This document shows positions 30,200 through 45,494 of a stretch of 47,692 bases of DNA, in pieces. The position numbers and the translations under genes are program-made. Source of the DNA: Schoenoplectus triqueter (Eukaryota; Streptophyta; Magnoliopsida; Poales; Cyperaceae); the NCBI GenBank assembly GCA_964058805.1, contig CAXKVV010002156.1, positions 1 through 47,692 of the forward strand, read 5' to 3'. The notes beneath the pieces are model-generated. The model worked only from the letters and a program-made list of their open reading frames with translations. It was not told the DNA's origin and did not search any database. Within the stretch, counting starts at the first letter, position 1, and the number at the start of each line of letters is the position of its first letter.

Positions 30200-31363
30200 C
30201 AAATTATGGTACTTCAAAAAAATGATTTTGGTACTTTGAAATACTTTATGGCAAAACCAAGCGATTTGGATTTCTTCTTTTTGCTGTGTGAACAACGTGA
30301 ATGCACGAATTGGCCAATCTCCAATTTGGTGACCGACCATCTGACACCTAGTTAATTGTGGCTTTATGGTAATTAGATCAAGATTCTTGATTAACACTTG
30401 TGGTACATCAAACTTCAAGGTGATTTGGAGGTTTGATGTTCGTATAACCGGTTTGTTGTAATTTGGAGGTTTAAATACTGGATGGTCTTGATTTGTGTAG
30501 TTTGAGTGATTTGGTTAATTGAAGATTTGTTAATTGGTGTTTGTTTGGAGTTCCGAGATAGTTGATGGTGAATGTGTTAATTTGAGAATTGCTCAAGGTT
30601 AAATAAGATAATTGGGTGATATTTATTTAGGTCTAAGAGTTTGAAAATTTTGTGTCATTTTTGGAGGTATTTGGGTTTTGTTTCAAGTATTATAATTATA
30701 TTCTCGGTTGAGCCGACTTGTAGATATTTTTTTTGTACAATAATCATTTTTAAGATCGATGTTGGCATGATGATGGTTACAGTACATGACGAATATTTCA
30801 TATTTGACGAGAGTGAGACACCTCTAGAATTTGATAAAGAACTTGATCTGCGTTTGGGTATTTTTGGTTATGTCGGCTTTTGTGTTTGAAAGACGGGTAA
30901 GATCATTTAACAAGTTCATTTGTCATTGATGATACTACCTAGGATTATGCATAAATTTATTTCTTTTTCAATCCGTTATACACTACTTGGTTCATCTCAA
31001 GGCTTCATGCATTGTGTGAGTTGACTCTCACTTTCGGTTTGAATGGTCAGTGTTTATGTTCTTTGATTCAGATTTTTGATGATTTAGTGAGATTTGTGTG
31101 ATTCTAGTGTTTCTGAATTGGTAGTGTTTTGTTGAATTAGCGGTTGATGAATCAGATATTAGTGTTCTATAACACTTGAGGTATGAGATGACATTTGTAA
31201 TTTGAAACTTGTCTTACTTTTGGATGAATCTTGAAATAGCCTTTCATAGCATTACTGGAACCTTACTTATGTGTGTGCTTTGTCGATTTCATGTTTATTC
31301 TCTTTTGTGAAACCAAATATTTGACACTTTAGGGATTAAATGATTAGGATTGGGTTGGTAGTT
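30200..31363. other. T/G-rich, intron-like sequence to the end of the unit
   Basis: The plus strand is T- and G-rich with few A runs, like a plant intron following the donor at 30196. An 82-codon frame at 30641-30889 (opening with TTG) includes an acidic stretch but no recognised motif, and a donor-like 'cgggtaagatc' follows at about 30893. No gene can be assigned. The sequence continues without a break into the second unit copy at 31364. Confidence 0.4.
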
Positions 31364-34300
31364 AAGGCATGAGATTGTGTATTATAGCCGATCATTATGG
31401 AGTTGAGACAATCATCAATAAGGTGGAGTTGTGTTGGTTTAGTTTGTGTATTATGAGAGCATTTACCCTTTTGTGATTTGAGTACTTGGATGTTAGTTAT
31501 GACTTTTATTTTGATTTTTTAAGGAGTGATATTAGATATGATTGGATGTTCTAATTTGATATAGTATTTGTTAGTGTGGTGGATGAAACTTTTATTGTCT
31601 TAATTTTGAGATATTGATGCTCCATGAAATTTTGATTAGTACAATTGTTATCTCAGATTTGAGGATACGTGTGCTTCATGTGATTTGAATCTTTTGTTAT
31701 ATAATGGGTTGTATGGATGTGAATTAATGTTGACAATTGATTTCAAGAACCGTTGTGGTGTCATATTCATAATAGTTGCACCATCAAATTGACCTGTTAA
31801 AATAGCAAATGCTGCAAGGAACATACAACCCACATCTGTAATTATTATCTAGTACCTTGTGATTCTTCAAACTCTTGTTTTTCCAATAAAAAAATACATT
31901 TGAACGAGAACAGTGATGTAGATTTATCAGTTCTCCCCGTTTAGTCATTAGCGTAAATACATACTTAGTGATGATTTTCATTACCTAGAAAATACAGTTA
32001 ATTTTTTTCACACGACAAAAAAGATTAAATATGTATATTTCAAGAGATTGTTAACAGTCTTAATGCATAGTTACTTGATATGTTCACATCTATCTTGCCC
32101 TAGTTTCAATAAAAACTGATGACTCTATTTAGTTATTTTAATCCAAAGGGAAATATAAACGGAAGTCGCAAGAAAACGAGTAATGATGAGGGGAATTAAT
32201 TCAGAGAATTTTTCAATATATGACCAGTTCAACTTTTGACATGATCACAAAATACACATATAATTAAAAATTAATTATCTAACATTGTTTACCCCACAAA
32301 ATATTCTTTCTTGATTACAAAGGAGAAGAAGATAATATCTTAAAATACAAAAGAAAGAAAGAAATAAATGACAAGTGAGGCTATATGTCATTTTGGAAAA
32401 AGGGGTTGTGAATGATGATACGTCGAATTTTAGTGAAAGAAAGAAAAGATAAATTTAGGGATACAAAAAAAAGATGATTAATTTAAATGATTAATCAATT
32501 AAATATATAAATCAAATCCCTAAAATATATGTACTAAAATTCTAGACCTAAAGCCTAAAAATTATATTTCATGAAAAATGGAATTTTCATGAAATCCTAG
32601 AATTATTTTGATAATTTTCAGAACATGAATGAGACAAAAAGAATTTCTGAAAATTAATCAATTTAATTGGAAAATAGGCTTTGAATTTATCCAATGACTA
32701 ATACAAGGGTAAAATGGTAAATAAAATTACCATTAAACTAACACATTTTTAGGAATTTTTGGTTAAATTCTGAAGATTCTTGAGCTAAGAAAACATTCAG
32801 AGCAAATAAAAAAAACTTAAATTCTGATTAAAAATTGAATTTAAGGAATATCTGTCCACATTAATGTACGAACCAAAGAATGTGGTCCCATTTGTCATAG
32901 CGCTAAAAGAAATTTCAGCGCCTTTATTAAGTCTCAGACCAAGTTCATTCAGTTTGCTCTTCAATTAGTTGGTTCATATTTGAAGAAAAGAAAGGAAGAT
33001 GTTTGAACCTGGTTCCCGCGCCATACTGCTCTGGTGTGGGATCCGCTTCTTTGGCGGTGCATGAAGACCAAGCCTAGTTGGACAGTTTGATTGATTTGAA
33101 ATCGCTCTTTTCCTTCCCCTCCGATTTTTGTCTTCTTCCTGGTGTGACGTTGATGCTCGAGGCGCAATTCCGTCCCGCCGAGGGCCCTTGCGACGCATGG
33201 CAGTTAAAAAAAATCCTGAATTAAGCAGGTGAGATAAAAGAAAGATGGTCAGCGAGTTAGAATCATATCAGAATGAAGATAATGGTGGTGAAGATTTATT
33301 TCAGTAAAACTCTGATTCTTATGATAAAATTGGGACTTCAAAGATTGCCAGAGGATGAAGGATGTCACTGGGTGTTTAATTAGAACAAAGTTATGCCAAT
33401 TTTGGTAAGTACCATAAATTATTCCGTGGGCAAGTTGTTGGAACTCACTAAGCAAGAACTCAAAACATCAAGAGAATAAGTTCCTGAAGTAATGGGAGAT
33501 GTTTACAAGCATAGAATATTCAGTGAGCATACTGCAGTTTAATGGGTTCACCAAGACCATGGTTTGAATCAAGTGTAGGTGAGGAAGAGGAGTAAGCATT
33601 GGAGCATGAAATTGATGAAAGTGGAGAATTGAAAGCTTACCTTGATGAAATCTGAGTTAGTAACCAAGTGGAGGATTGAGAAAGTCGCTAATACGATTTT
33701 GTTTCACCTGCATAAAGAATTAATTAGATGTTGAGTGAATCGTTTCCTTATAATGATCAGAATATATATAAAACAAAATTAAATAAAAATGCTTACTCAA
33801 GAGACTAAGCGTTGCATGAGTCAAAAGATTTCAACAGGAAAGAGACATGGTTCTAATGGTCCCTGATGCTTGAAATGAATGAGGTGAAGGGCTAAAGTTG
33901 TAAAGTTCCTACAAGGCGCATTCGGGTTAGGGGATGAATGAGAAGTAGAAAAATGATATAACTTGATGAGTTCAAAAATAATGTTTTTTTTAAGGAAAAA
34001 AAGGATGTGCGGTATACTGGTAAACCAATTTTAAATATAATTGAAAAATGAGAATTAAACAGAGAGATGATGTGTATGAATGGATGAGATTTAAAAGATT
34101 ACCTTTGGTGTGATTGAAAGGATAAGAAAGAGATAGGCATGGGTAATAATAGCTTGATGTCAGGATTCCAGTAAAAGGCGCAATGTTAATCTCCAGTAAA
34201 AGAATAGTAGAAGTGAGTAGATTTAGTGACTATAATAGAAAGTGAAGGTGGCTCAGTAGAAAGCGTATGGCCAAAGTAGGGAAAAGTAAAAAAAAAACGT

Positions 34301-36162
34301 TGGTATAATACAATGGGTATTCTGCAGCCTACTGTATATAACAGACTGAGTCCTTTCATAGACACCTGTCGATAGTCTATTTGCTCCAAAGCAATAGGAG
34401 AATCATTTTTACATAATTACTTTTCTCTGGTTGCACTTGGCCTATGACAATGCATAGAAAGAAAAAAAACTTTGAACTTATCATTGCGGTGTACAGACTT
34501 GGTGTAAAGTTGAGCGAGAAATATCAGTACTAGTGAAATGGCCTGACCTTGATCTGAGAACGTTTTTTTTTACTCTAATTAATCTAGGCCTTATAGGTAT
34601 GCTCGCAATATCAAGGATGAAGGCCAGGTCATCAATCCGAGTGCATAAGGGATGACCAATCAGAAGATAAGAAACAAACAAACACAATATTGGTGAATCT
34701 CAGCTGTTAAAATGAGTTTAGATGAAATGGTGTGATGACAACTCAAAGATCTAGTCCTGATCTTATGAGACCAGTAAAGAAGGAGCTCACAACCGACTGT
34801 ATAAAGGGGCAAAAATGAACACTTGGCGTTATGCCATTGGATACGGCTAGCATAAGTGAAATCCCTGAAATATCCTTGATGCCCTAGACTTGGGTTATAT
34901 AAACCCTTATTAGCAAAAGAAGAGGGCAGGAGGCTGGGTGAGAAAAATTTAGAGAGAAACAAAAAAAAACTTCAGATTCGAAACTTCAATATAATTTCTT
35001 CTTCATAATAGCCTTCAAGTAGCATAGGTAGATCATATAGTTCCTGTTTTATTTCAAGCTCGATGTCATATTTGTAAAATAGGAAATTTGTGCAATGAGA
35101 TAGGGGCTTACAAATGTGTTAACTCCTCCCCTTTTACCTTTCGTGCACTGTTATCTATTTGCATTTTTTTTTCTTTTTTTCTTTTCTTTTTTCTTTTTTT
35201 TTATTTGCTTGCTATTTTCTGCTTATGATCTTTGCTTCTCTACTGTATCTATTTCCCGAAGTTGACTTGGCTTTGGTCTGTACCACAAACCTTGTTGGAT
35301 ACTAGATAAAAGCTCGAGCAGATATATTTAAAACTTTAGCAGATCTATGAATCCAGTATAAAAAAAAAATCAACTTTGAAAGTTGAGAAGAATATTTGTA
35401 TAAGGAACTGGAGGAGATCATTTTTTTAGCGTTTAGAGTGCAAAATCAATTTATACCTGCGAAATTTGATCATTTTATGTTCAGTTACGGCATCTATTCT
35501 TAGTTTTCCTTTATTTATTTATTTTTAACGTATATTATTCTGCATTTAGTGGTCTTCTGCTATATTTTATATAAAACCTATGTTTGAAAATATAAAACAA
35601 AAGAATCTATCATAATAATAACTTTAAGCTTCTTTAATGATAAGAGCTTTTCTTGATTTTGGTGCCGGTTATATACAACCGTGAGTGTCTAATCTTGAGA
35701 AGTTGTAAGGCTTGTGCTGGTTATATACAACCGCGAGTGCTTGCCATCAGGAGAAACTAATATTTTAAGCATTTGATAAACTTTACACAAAATATGAAAG
35801 ATACTAGCATGTTCTGATGATTTTCTGAAAATTAAACTCTTTTGCAAAAAGGTTAATTCTTAAAACTCATATTTAGTGTAAATAAGGTAGCATTACAGTT
35901 TTAGTAATATTTCATAATAAGAATCATATAAACATTTACTATAGTAACAATCCAAGACCCATTATTGTTCTTATTTTTCTGAGAAACTATTTTGAAATTT
36001 GTCTATTATTGTCTTAAATGAGAAGCTTACCTATATAAAATTTGTTATAAATATTCCTCTTTATAATCCCTTAAGCTTGTTTAAATCTCCTTTTAAACAG
36101 ATTTTCTAAAATCCCAAAAATACCCTCTGATTTTTCTCTTTTACTGGCAGCAGTAAAATGAT

Positions 36163-37003
36163 CCAATAAACTGTAGCAATCTATAAATTTGACATATAAA
36201 TTTTATTTTATATTCTTATTTTCCATAAAGATTAGAGTTTAACTGTAAATTTTGAGATAAAAATATAAAGTTTTGAGTACCCAAATACCCTAATTACTCT
36301 TAACTATCCATTAATTACAGTTTTAACACTTTGGTCAAAATCACTTGAAACTTAACCAAAATGGCGTCAAATCAAAAAAACTTCAAAAATAAAAGTTGTT
36401 TTAAATTACCCAATGTGTCTTACTGTCACCTTGTCCCAGTATATTATTTTGAGAAATTTGCATAAAAACCCAAATGTTTCAATAATTTTGAATCCTTCTC
36501 TTAAAGATCACAAAAAATCTCATTTGAGTTGGACCTTTCTGTAAATATGACACATATATTTTGTTTTATATTCTCAAACTCTATTGTAAATAATGCTTAA
36601 CCAAAAAATTTCAAACAAAAATATTAATCTCTGAATGTTCAAAAGAGTAAAACGATTCTGACAGGTTTATTTTTCTGATTTAGACCCCTGAACAAGGACT
36701 GATTTGTAAATATGTCCAAACCTGACCAAATAAAAATATGATCAACATTAAAGTTATTCATAATCTTCTACTTAATTTTTCTATCAGATAAAATTGATAT
36801 GTTATGGTGAAATGACCCTTGTCAGTCCCTTTTATTCCTCACAACATAAAATAAACGGTATATATATTTGTAAATACGATGCATGTGTTTTGTTTTATGT
36901 GTTTAAAATATATATCAAATAGTGTTTTCCTACATATTTTCAAAGAAAACCACTACTTTAAATTGTTTAAATAATGCGGACATGTCTTTTCCTCTTTCAT
37001 AAG
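36163..37003. repeat. Degenerate three-copy array, second unit copy
   Basis: Same as 4800-5640. Confidence 0.55.
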
Positions 37004-38240
37004 TTAGTAGAAGTGCATGGAACTTGTTTGGTATAAAATCATGAAACTTTTAACTAATTCGAAAATAGTTAAGATTATGAAAATTATTAAATATGCATTT
37101 AAGAAGAAACGTTGAGGTAGGATAGATTATTATGTTTCCTTTTACTAAAACATATATGCATAAAAAAATCCTAAATAAAGAGGTAAGATGAAAAATACGT
37201 ACAAGACAAAATCACAAAATTCAAAAAAATACTTCCTAGCAGTATAATTGAAAGAGCATTACGAGCTCATCTTAAGTATTAGATTGATATAAAATATATA
37301 CATATATATATAATCATATGACCAGTATTCAAATATGACAAGGAAAATAATAATATAAAATGAAGGCATTCAGATCATTATAACGATATTAGTTTGGTAG
37401 AACGCAGGATTAATAAGTTTTAATTCAAATTCAATGGACGTGCAAAATGATGGTACAAAGATTATTCGGTCTCCATTGAAGCCAGAAGAAATAAGAGAGA
37501 AAGATTCTCAGCATGAGGCTGAAACAAATTTAGTCAATACACAGAAATAATCTATGTGGATGGAATAAATAAATAAGCCCAGCGCAAGGAGCCTGGTCCG
37601 AAAAAGAGAAGAAAAAGAAAAAGATAAGACCCAATTTATGAAAACTAAAATCAGAAATTGAGAAGCCCAAATTTATAACTAAATAAATAAATAATTATCC
37701 CGGCCCAAAGAAAGAAGAAATTCAATTGGCCCGGCTTAAAGAAAAAAAAAACTTATTTTGGCCCATTATACATAATAATCTCAGAAAAATAAAAGAGACA
37801 ATTATTTGAAACCCAAAAATAAAGAAAATACATATAAATGAAATAAAAATTATTTTAAAGCCTTTTCAAACTCCAAATTGAATGAAATTAATTTTAAAAT
37901 TTTATTTTATTATATTTCACAAAATTAAAATATATATTTCTCATGAAACTAAAATAAAATGAAAAATAAACCTACTCTTTTCTTAAATAATAAACGATTC
38001 GTAAAAGAAAATGTATAGATATTCATAATAATAATTATAAATAAGTTTTAGATAAATATATCTTGTTAATAAAAAATATAATATTTTTTTTCATTAATAA
38101 CAAAAGATAACTAAATACACATAAATAAAATAAAATTCATTAAGTAAATTTATTTAATCCATAAGGAATAAAATAAATGAATATATGATAGTCCTCTTAA
38201 TTTGTAAATAATAAAAATAATAAAATAATAAATAAAAATG

Positions 38241-38286
<46 letters not shown>

Positions 38287-38442
38287 TTTCTTTTCAAATA
38301 AATAAAATAAATGAAGTAATTTGAAATTCACTTCTTATAGATGAGATTTAAATCTCTATTTTCAAATAAATAAAATAAATTGTAAATAGATAAAAAAAAT
38401 ATATTAATTAAATAGTAAACTCAATTCTTCATGTTATAAACT

Positions 38443-38973
38443 CGCAAGATGTCTTACCCAGGTTATAATTTGACAGTGCGTCAAATTTCATAATTTGGAA
38501 GATCAGTAAAAAACCATTAAGTGACCCAAATCTCATCGGTTTCCTGATAAGAAAATCTAATAAAGCCCAAAACGCTTAGATTTTAAACCTAGGTTGTAGG
38601 TTGGCATAACGCTTCAAACTTTACAATTTAGAAGATCAATTAAATGACTAAGTGATCCAAATCTCACCCATTTTTCTGATAATTAAACCTAATAAAGCCT
38701 AAAACGCTCAGGTTTACATTGCCTGGATTATGAGCTAGCATAGTTTCATAATCTGGAAGATTGGTAAGACAGTTAAGTGACCCAAATTTCACATGTTCCC
38801 GATAAATTAAACCTAACAAAGCCCAAAACGCTCAGGTTTAAACATCCTAAATTATAAACTCATAGAGTTTTATGATTTAGAAGATCAGTAAGATAATTAA
38901 GTGGACCAAATTCATCATCTTCTGATAATTGAATTTATAAGGTATAAGAACACCCAGATTCACCAGTCTCGTA
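38443..38973. repeat. Four-copy 125-bp tandem array, second unit copy
   Basis: Same array as 7080-7610; the marker word 'gaagat' recurs at 38498, 38631, 38756 and 38880. Confidence 0.8.
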
Positions 38974-39496
38974 TTAGGGTTTGAGCTACCACACAGGTTC
39001 ATTAAAACAACAAAACCAAGAATAATCGTTGTTGATTAGTTCTCGTTACTCAAAATGACCTATTTAATTAATTTTATTTATATTCTAATTCTTTCTTCTT
39101 AGCATCGAAGGTTCCTAGGATTCATAGCCCAGGGTAATTAACAGTGAGGGCTTGCGCTCACTGGAACAATAAAGTTCCTACAATCACTAAAAAAAACCTT
39201 TGGATGTATAATCCTAAAAATAAATACATAAATATACATCTGAGGGTGGTACCGTGTCCTTCTTCCGCCGTTCTCACTCGATTCTTTTCCTGAGTGAGGA
39301 GAGGCGCGAAAAAGGATCGCACAAACATTCATTAATTTTTATTTTGTAATTTGAAAGCATCAAACAACACATCAATCATATATAGGATGAAATAGAAATA
39401 ACAAACAAATTACACTCACCCAAAAAAATTAACAGAACAAGGAAATAGAAATCAAGAACAGGAATATTGGCAAAATGGAAAGAGATGGAATACACT

Positions 39497-41099
39497 CTAG
39501 TAATTCACAGCACGGCATGACTTCCTGATCTCGCCTTGTGTTCCGTATGGCATTGCAATGTTGCCCATTTTCACCATTGACTCTGCAAACTTTGCCTCAA
39601 AGTGCTGTGTAGTCCGTAAGTCGTTCACAAGGTTTGCGGTCTCACTGCTTGACAGGAGGCTCCAATCTGAAAAAAAGAGTCCTTTGAGATCTGCGACATT
39701 GTGGTAATATTGGTTATCCAGCTTGCTTGGGGTGACAAAATCCTGAGGAACCACATCATCAACATGTGCATTTTCTGGACACTTGGTTCTCAGAAAATAG
39801 CCAAACCCTTGATCCATCGTGGGGTCAATGTTGGGGTAGAGGCGTTGTGTGAAGGAAGAGCAGTGGGAGCGACCAATTGAGTGGGCACCGGAAAGTGCAA
39901 CGAGATCGTCTGTAGAGAGCCCCTGGGCTTCAAATAGGGCTTTCAGTACAGTAAGATTGTGGAAGGGAGCGGGAAGTGCGTTGAGGACCTCATCTGCATT
40001 GGAAATCCTACCGTCGAGCCTTCCCGAAGGGATTTCATAGGATATCTGTCCAAGGAAATAAGATGCATCACGTGCTGCAAATGCGATGATATCTGCACAG
40101 GAGACGGCACCGGGACATTCGTGTTCAAGAGCTGACTTCACCTCATCGATCACTTCAAAGCCACGGAGGCTGGGATTGTTCGGAACAGCCAATTTCTCAG
40201 GGTTTGGGTTTAGTGATGAAGGGTCAAGTAGGATAGAAGCATCACAGCCCTTACAAAGGGATTAACAAAGGAAAAATAAATGTTATTTTCCATTGCATAT
40301 TACTCTTGAAAGACAGGAAATGCAGTAAGGTATGGATAATTTTAGTGTTGAAAAGTTCAGGTAAATCAGACTACCAGCATATTTAGATTATATTGATAAC
40401 ACCAAGCAACCTTACTGGTCAACCTATCCTGATACTATTATAAATAGAAAAGGATATTTCATTCCTTGTAATAATTATACTTTGTCGTATAAAATCCCAT
40501 ATGCTTGTTTGTAAAATTTGTGTTAATTCACACATACGGAACAGTGATCTAGCTAGTGATAAAATTTAAATTGTTCCAAAAAAATAAACCTGAGCAGCAT
40601 AAATATGCTAAGTCAATATAGACTAATTATGAAAGATAGTAGTTAAGTCTAAGGACAACATTAATTCTACTGAACACAAGCTTAAGGGCAACACAGCTGA
40701 CATTAGGGACATCATTATTAAGTTTCATTAGAATAAATTAAGAAATTTAATTTCAAGTTTTTAATAGGCATAGTATATATAAAGCCCCCACATTAATTTG
40801 GGATTCATTAATTAAGAATGAAAAAAAATATACACAGAATATGCATCAATTAGAAAGATATAATTATGTTTGTATACCCTAACAAAGCAGTCATGGAAGA
40901 ACATTCTGATCAGGCCAGCGCCGAGGCCAGGTTCTTGCGAGACATACTTGTAGACTACACCTTTGACAATGTCTTCTGCTTGAGGGCAAGTATTTGTGCA
41001 CTTGTAGTGACCTACTTCAAGAGATTTGGTGGACAGTGCACCGAATAGGAGGAGACATGAGAGAAAAAATTGAATTTGTAATGTATTTCTTGCATCCAT
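39497..41099 (-). CDS. Class III secretory peroxidase A, second unit copy
   Basis: Exon 1 is 40878-41099 and exon 2 is 39497-40249, with intron 40250-40877. The predicted 324-residue protein is identical to that of 8134-9736, with the same splice sites. If the unit is truly repeated in the genome, this is a second functional gene copy and raises dosage. If the repeat is an assembly or circular overlap, it is the same gene read twice. Its TATA box is at 41211-41220 and its candidate poly(A) signal at 39338-39343. Confidence 0.9.
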
Positions 41100-41210
41100 T
41101 TCGTAACTTGTATAGACTGCAAAGTTTAATCTGAGAGCGAGAGTGTGAGGGAGTGAGATTTCTAGTTTGAGCTTTAATTTTCTGTTGATTGTATTTGATT
41201 GCATGGTTGC

Positions 41211-41220
41211 CTATTATATA
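41211..41220 (-). promoter_or_regulatory. TATA box of peroxidase A, second unit copy
   Basis: Same box as 9848-9857. Confidence 0.7.
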
Positions 41221-42510
41221 GGGGAGCAATTTGTCAGAGCTATATATATATATATATATATATATTCAAGTATTTAAGGGAGTACTTATATAAGGTTATA
41301 GCTGACTTGTTCTTCCAGGTTATTAAAATATCTGATTTGACATTGGACCTAATTCAGAAGTTGCTGTCGTTGGTAGAATGATTTCGGCAGATGAAGCTTA
41401 GAGAGTTCGAGAGAGATGGAAAAACAGAGCCCGTGAAGCCGGACATAATTTTTCTATGTTTATAAATTATAAAATATATAATTGAAAGATGACACTCCAC
41501 CTCTCAATTGTGGTCTAGAATAAAATCAAACTCCGTTCATTTTGCTATTAGTACTGGGCCTACTGGCAGATATAAGATATTGGCATGTGCAATTAGTAGT
41601 CTTTTCCTGGGAGACCATAAGCATTATTTAACGGGCTTATGATATGCCAATCCTTAGTATTATTATTATTATTATTATTAAATGAATTTCAAACATAAAA
41701 AAATAGCAGCATACTATCATAAAAACAACTATGACAACTTACTACCATAGAAACAACTATGACAGCGGATGCATTTTGGTGACATTATATGTATTTTGTA
41801 TTAATTTTACAAAACATTAATTGAATTATACACATTAATTTATGAAGTAAATTTGTAAAATCCGATGGTGCATTTGCATTCATACCTACGCATGTAGCTC
41901 CGCAACTGCCCGGCGACAACGTCTTCATTGCAACGCCCTCAAGCAGTCAAGCTAGGTCTGTGTTGCCTCTAGTAGGACACTTGGAGAAGGTTGTGCTGAT
42001 CTATTTGGTTGAAATTAACGTTCTAGTTGACAGTCTATTCTGAACAGTTAAAATGACATAATGTATTGATCTCAGAATTTCATTCAGTTTAGGACTTCAT
42101 TAATCTTTTGTGAGTTAATTGTTCTTCATTTTAGCAAGTTAAACTGCTATTGCGCAAAAACAGGGGAGCTATATTTTATGATTTTAGTTTGAAATAACTA
42201 ATTCCAAGTGTTTAAGCGAAATAATTAAGTCCAACAAAATGAAGGTACTCAATGGATCTTTTTTAGTAAACTACAACCATATATGAGGAAAAAAAATCTG
42301 GTTTAGACATTTTATCGAACACCCGGTAACATTCATTTTCAAATAACATGAAGCCAAATCTGACGCCCCAAGTTTTAAATTCCAAGTACGAACTTAAATG
42401 CACTCATAAAATATATTACTTACAGCTTGGAAGAAGGATAATAGAGCTTGACTTCATGTGTTTGCATTTGTTGTTGTTATGTAGAGTAGTAGAGCTTCTG
42501 ACGGAACTAG

Positions 42511-42708
42511 GGGTTTAAAGAACTTTGAACTCAAAATTTGGATCAAAGTCTTTCTTATTTATTGATATTGCATTGATATTGCAGCGAGATTCATAATAAT
42601 CATTATATAAAATTGAGAAAAAAAATAAAAATATGAATCTCAATGCAGAATCAATGGATGGAAGAAACTTCGAACCAAATTTTGGGTTAAAAAGGTTTTG
42701 AACCTAAT
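42511..42708. mobile_element. Foldback MITE, second unit copy of 11148-11345
   Basis: Same sequence as the first copy. Confidence 0.5.
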
Positions 42709-42976
42709 CTGGTTTTTAGACTTCGGGGAAAAATGATACAATGAGTAATAAAGAAAAACGTTATTGTGAATTATATCATTTTCCTGGTTTCCTCCACGAA
42801 TCTGCTTCGGTCAGATTTTTTCTGATTACATTATCCGATCCGGTTCAGTAATGACCCGGAATTCTTGTTTTTATTTATTTTTGTTCTGCATGCAAGTCCA
42901 TTTCAAAATTTCTGCGGCGGCCTGATAACTATCTCTGTGGTGCGTATCCTCTGTTATCATAAGATTTACTGTGGAC

Positions 42977-43273
42977 CATAGTAACAAGTTCGTGATTTGG
43001 AAAACGTTCGGCGAGATTAAAATTTGACGTTCGGATATAATACAGGTATAATTCGGGAATAGTTCGTTTCACATAATATAAATAAAATATTAAAATATAT
43101 TAAAAACTATAAAATTCTACATAAAATAATATATAATGTGTTTTTTTGCCGAATAATTCGTGAATAATATATTTTTTGTCCAAAAAAATGCACTGTATAT
43201 TAAACTGACGAATTATTCGTGAAACATCCGGCTATGGGTGAAAAACGAATTATTCGCGAGTGTTGTTACTATG
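42977..43273. mobile_element. hAT-type MITE, second unit copy
   Basis: Same as 11614-11910, with the CTGTGGAC duplications at 42969-42976 and 43274-43281. Confidence 0.85.
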
Positions 43274-43340
43274 CTGTGGACAGCGCAAGAGAAGGAAAAG
43301 ACGGTGGGCAGCGTTTATTTAAAGCATGAGATAACTTCAC

Positions 43341-43654
43341 AATGGGTTATTTTGACAATTTTGGCAATAAATTTTTAAATAAAAATAAAAACTTAAAAAT
43401 ATAAAAAGTTTATAGATATATATTTTTTTACTTATAAATTAATGGTCATTTAAATTTCATATAATTTTATTATCGTTTGATACTCCATCAAATATAATCA
43501 AAATTTTATACAATTTATAACGGTTACAATTTAATAATCTTTGATGGAATATCAAACGATAATGAAATAACATGAAATTTGAATGACTATCAATTTATAA
43601 GTAAAAAAATATATTTATAATTTTTTATTTTAAGATTTTTATGATATTTATTTA
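43341..43654. mobile_element. Truncated AATGGG-family MITE, second unit copy
   Basis: Same as 11978-12291. Confidence 0.75.
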
Positions 43655-45186
43655 AGAGCTCATAGAGAAATAAACTAGGTATTTCAATAAAACTGACCGC
43701 TGAAGAGATAAATCATATTTCTCTTTCTTAAATGTTTTCATCTTTCTTGAAAAAAAATGCAATTCACTGAAGAGACCATCAAAGAGATGAAACACATCGT
43801 CAGAGAGACGAAATAGATAGTCGAAAAGATCATCAGAGATAAAAAAATCAGACCTAGATCTATTCTCAGAGAAAGAGAAAGAAATTTGTATAACAAGAGA
43901 GACAAAGAATAATTTGAATTGAGAGATAACTGATGGGAAAAGATTTAAATAGAGGTGGTGATTGACTTTCAAATATATGGATGGTGGATTTCCTCATGAT
44001 GATGAAGTGAGGAAAAAAAACTCTCTCTTTAAAATAATTAACATGAAAAACATTCATATATAAATAACTCAAACATTCATATTATTAGGGTTTATCATCC
44101 GCACTCCACGGTGAAGTTGTACGTAAGGACATAAATATATATGCGCAAAAAATAAATTTTAGGTTGAGAATTGAAAACTTGTTTGTTATAGTCTGTGTAA
44201 AATTATGCGGGTATAAACATAAATGGGCAGATCAAATAGACCCAGAGCATAGACAGACCAGGATAAGCAGTAGCGGATTTAGAAAAAGTACCCCTAGAAA
44301 TCTTGGGTCCGTTATTAGATCAGACATGATGGATTTTAAATTATGACAGATAGGTCAGACATAAAATTGAGAAAAACCTACAATGGCACTGCTGCACGTC
44401 AAGTTTTAGAAGGTATTGTAAGACAACCACAAGCAGAAGGTACAATACAAGGTGCTTTTGTGTGCTATGGGGCTGGGGATGAGTTCGAGCCTCAAGCATT
44501 CGCATCCCGTTTTTAATCAAATTTTCAATCTAAAACTGATGATTAATTTGCTGTGGCTCCAGTATGCCGACGTACGTGAAATTTCGGCTGCGCTTCTGCG
44601 TTTCATCAGAGACGAATTCGAAACGCTGAAACTGCCGAATTGAAAGCTGAAACCGCCGTATCTGAGATGTATCAGAACAAATCTTGTCCGTATCGGCCTA
44701 GACAAACTTCATAAAAAAAATCCAATACGTGGTGTGTTTGTAAGTGATATTTAATATTCAATTTCCACAATAATTATGTAATTATGTGTATGTTCAGAAA
44801 ATAAAAATTTTGTTTTTATAAAACTTAAGAAAATTTAACTAAATAAAATAAGGAATTGAGAAGTCTCAAATTTTTTTCCACGTTCATATTTAATTATTAT
44901 AATATATATCAATCAAAAGTTTAAAATAAATTTATAATTATAATTTGCTACCAACTAAGGTTATTAGATTTTTGGTTCTAAAAATTTTACTCAACAAAAT
45001 TACGTAATTTTTATTGTATGCAGTAAAGTTTTTCATCGCGAAGTCAGGAGAATAATTTTAGTTATAATATCATTTAAATTTAACAGAAACTATGACTCTT
45101 ACTGAGTTATTTTTGTCCAAAAGGAAAATAGACTGAAGTCTGGAGAAAAAAAAGTAAAATGATGAGGGGAAATTAGATATATAATT

Positions 45187-45354
45187 ACTTTTGACTCAAT
45201 CACCAAATTAGATATATAATTACTAATGAATTATCTATCATTCATTCATTTTTATTCTACAATGTATGTCCAGTTCAACTTTTGACTCGATCACCAAATT
45301 AGATATATAATTACTAATGAATTATCTATCATTCATTCATTTTTATTCTACAAT
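45187..45354. repeat. 91-bp tandem duplication in the peroxidase B 3' flank, second unit copy
   Basis: Same as 13824-13991. Confidence 0.85.
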
Positions 45355-45494
45355 CTGAAAGCATCAAATGACACATCAATCATATCCAAGATGAAATAGA
45401 ATTAACAAACAACTCAACCCAAAATATTTAACAGAAGAAAGAAATAGAAATCAAGAACACGATTATTGGCAATATCAAAAGAAAATAGAGTACA

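Larger units (their letters stand above)
32286..39323. mobile_element. 7,038-bp LTR-type insertion, second unit copy
   Basis: Same element as 923-7960, with the same TG...CA ends and AACAT duplications at 32281-32285 and 39324-39328. Its internal tandem arrays lie at about 36163-37003 and 38443-38973, and its TATA-like box at 34896-34903. Confidence 0.72.
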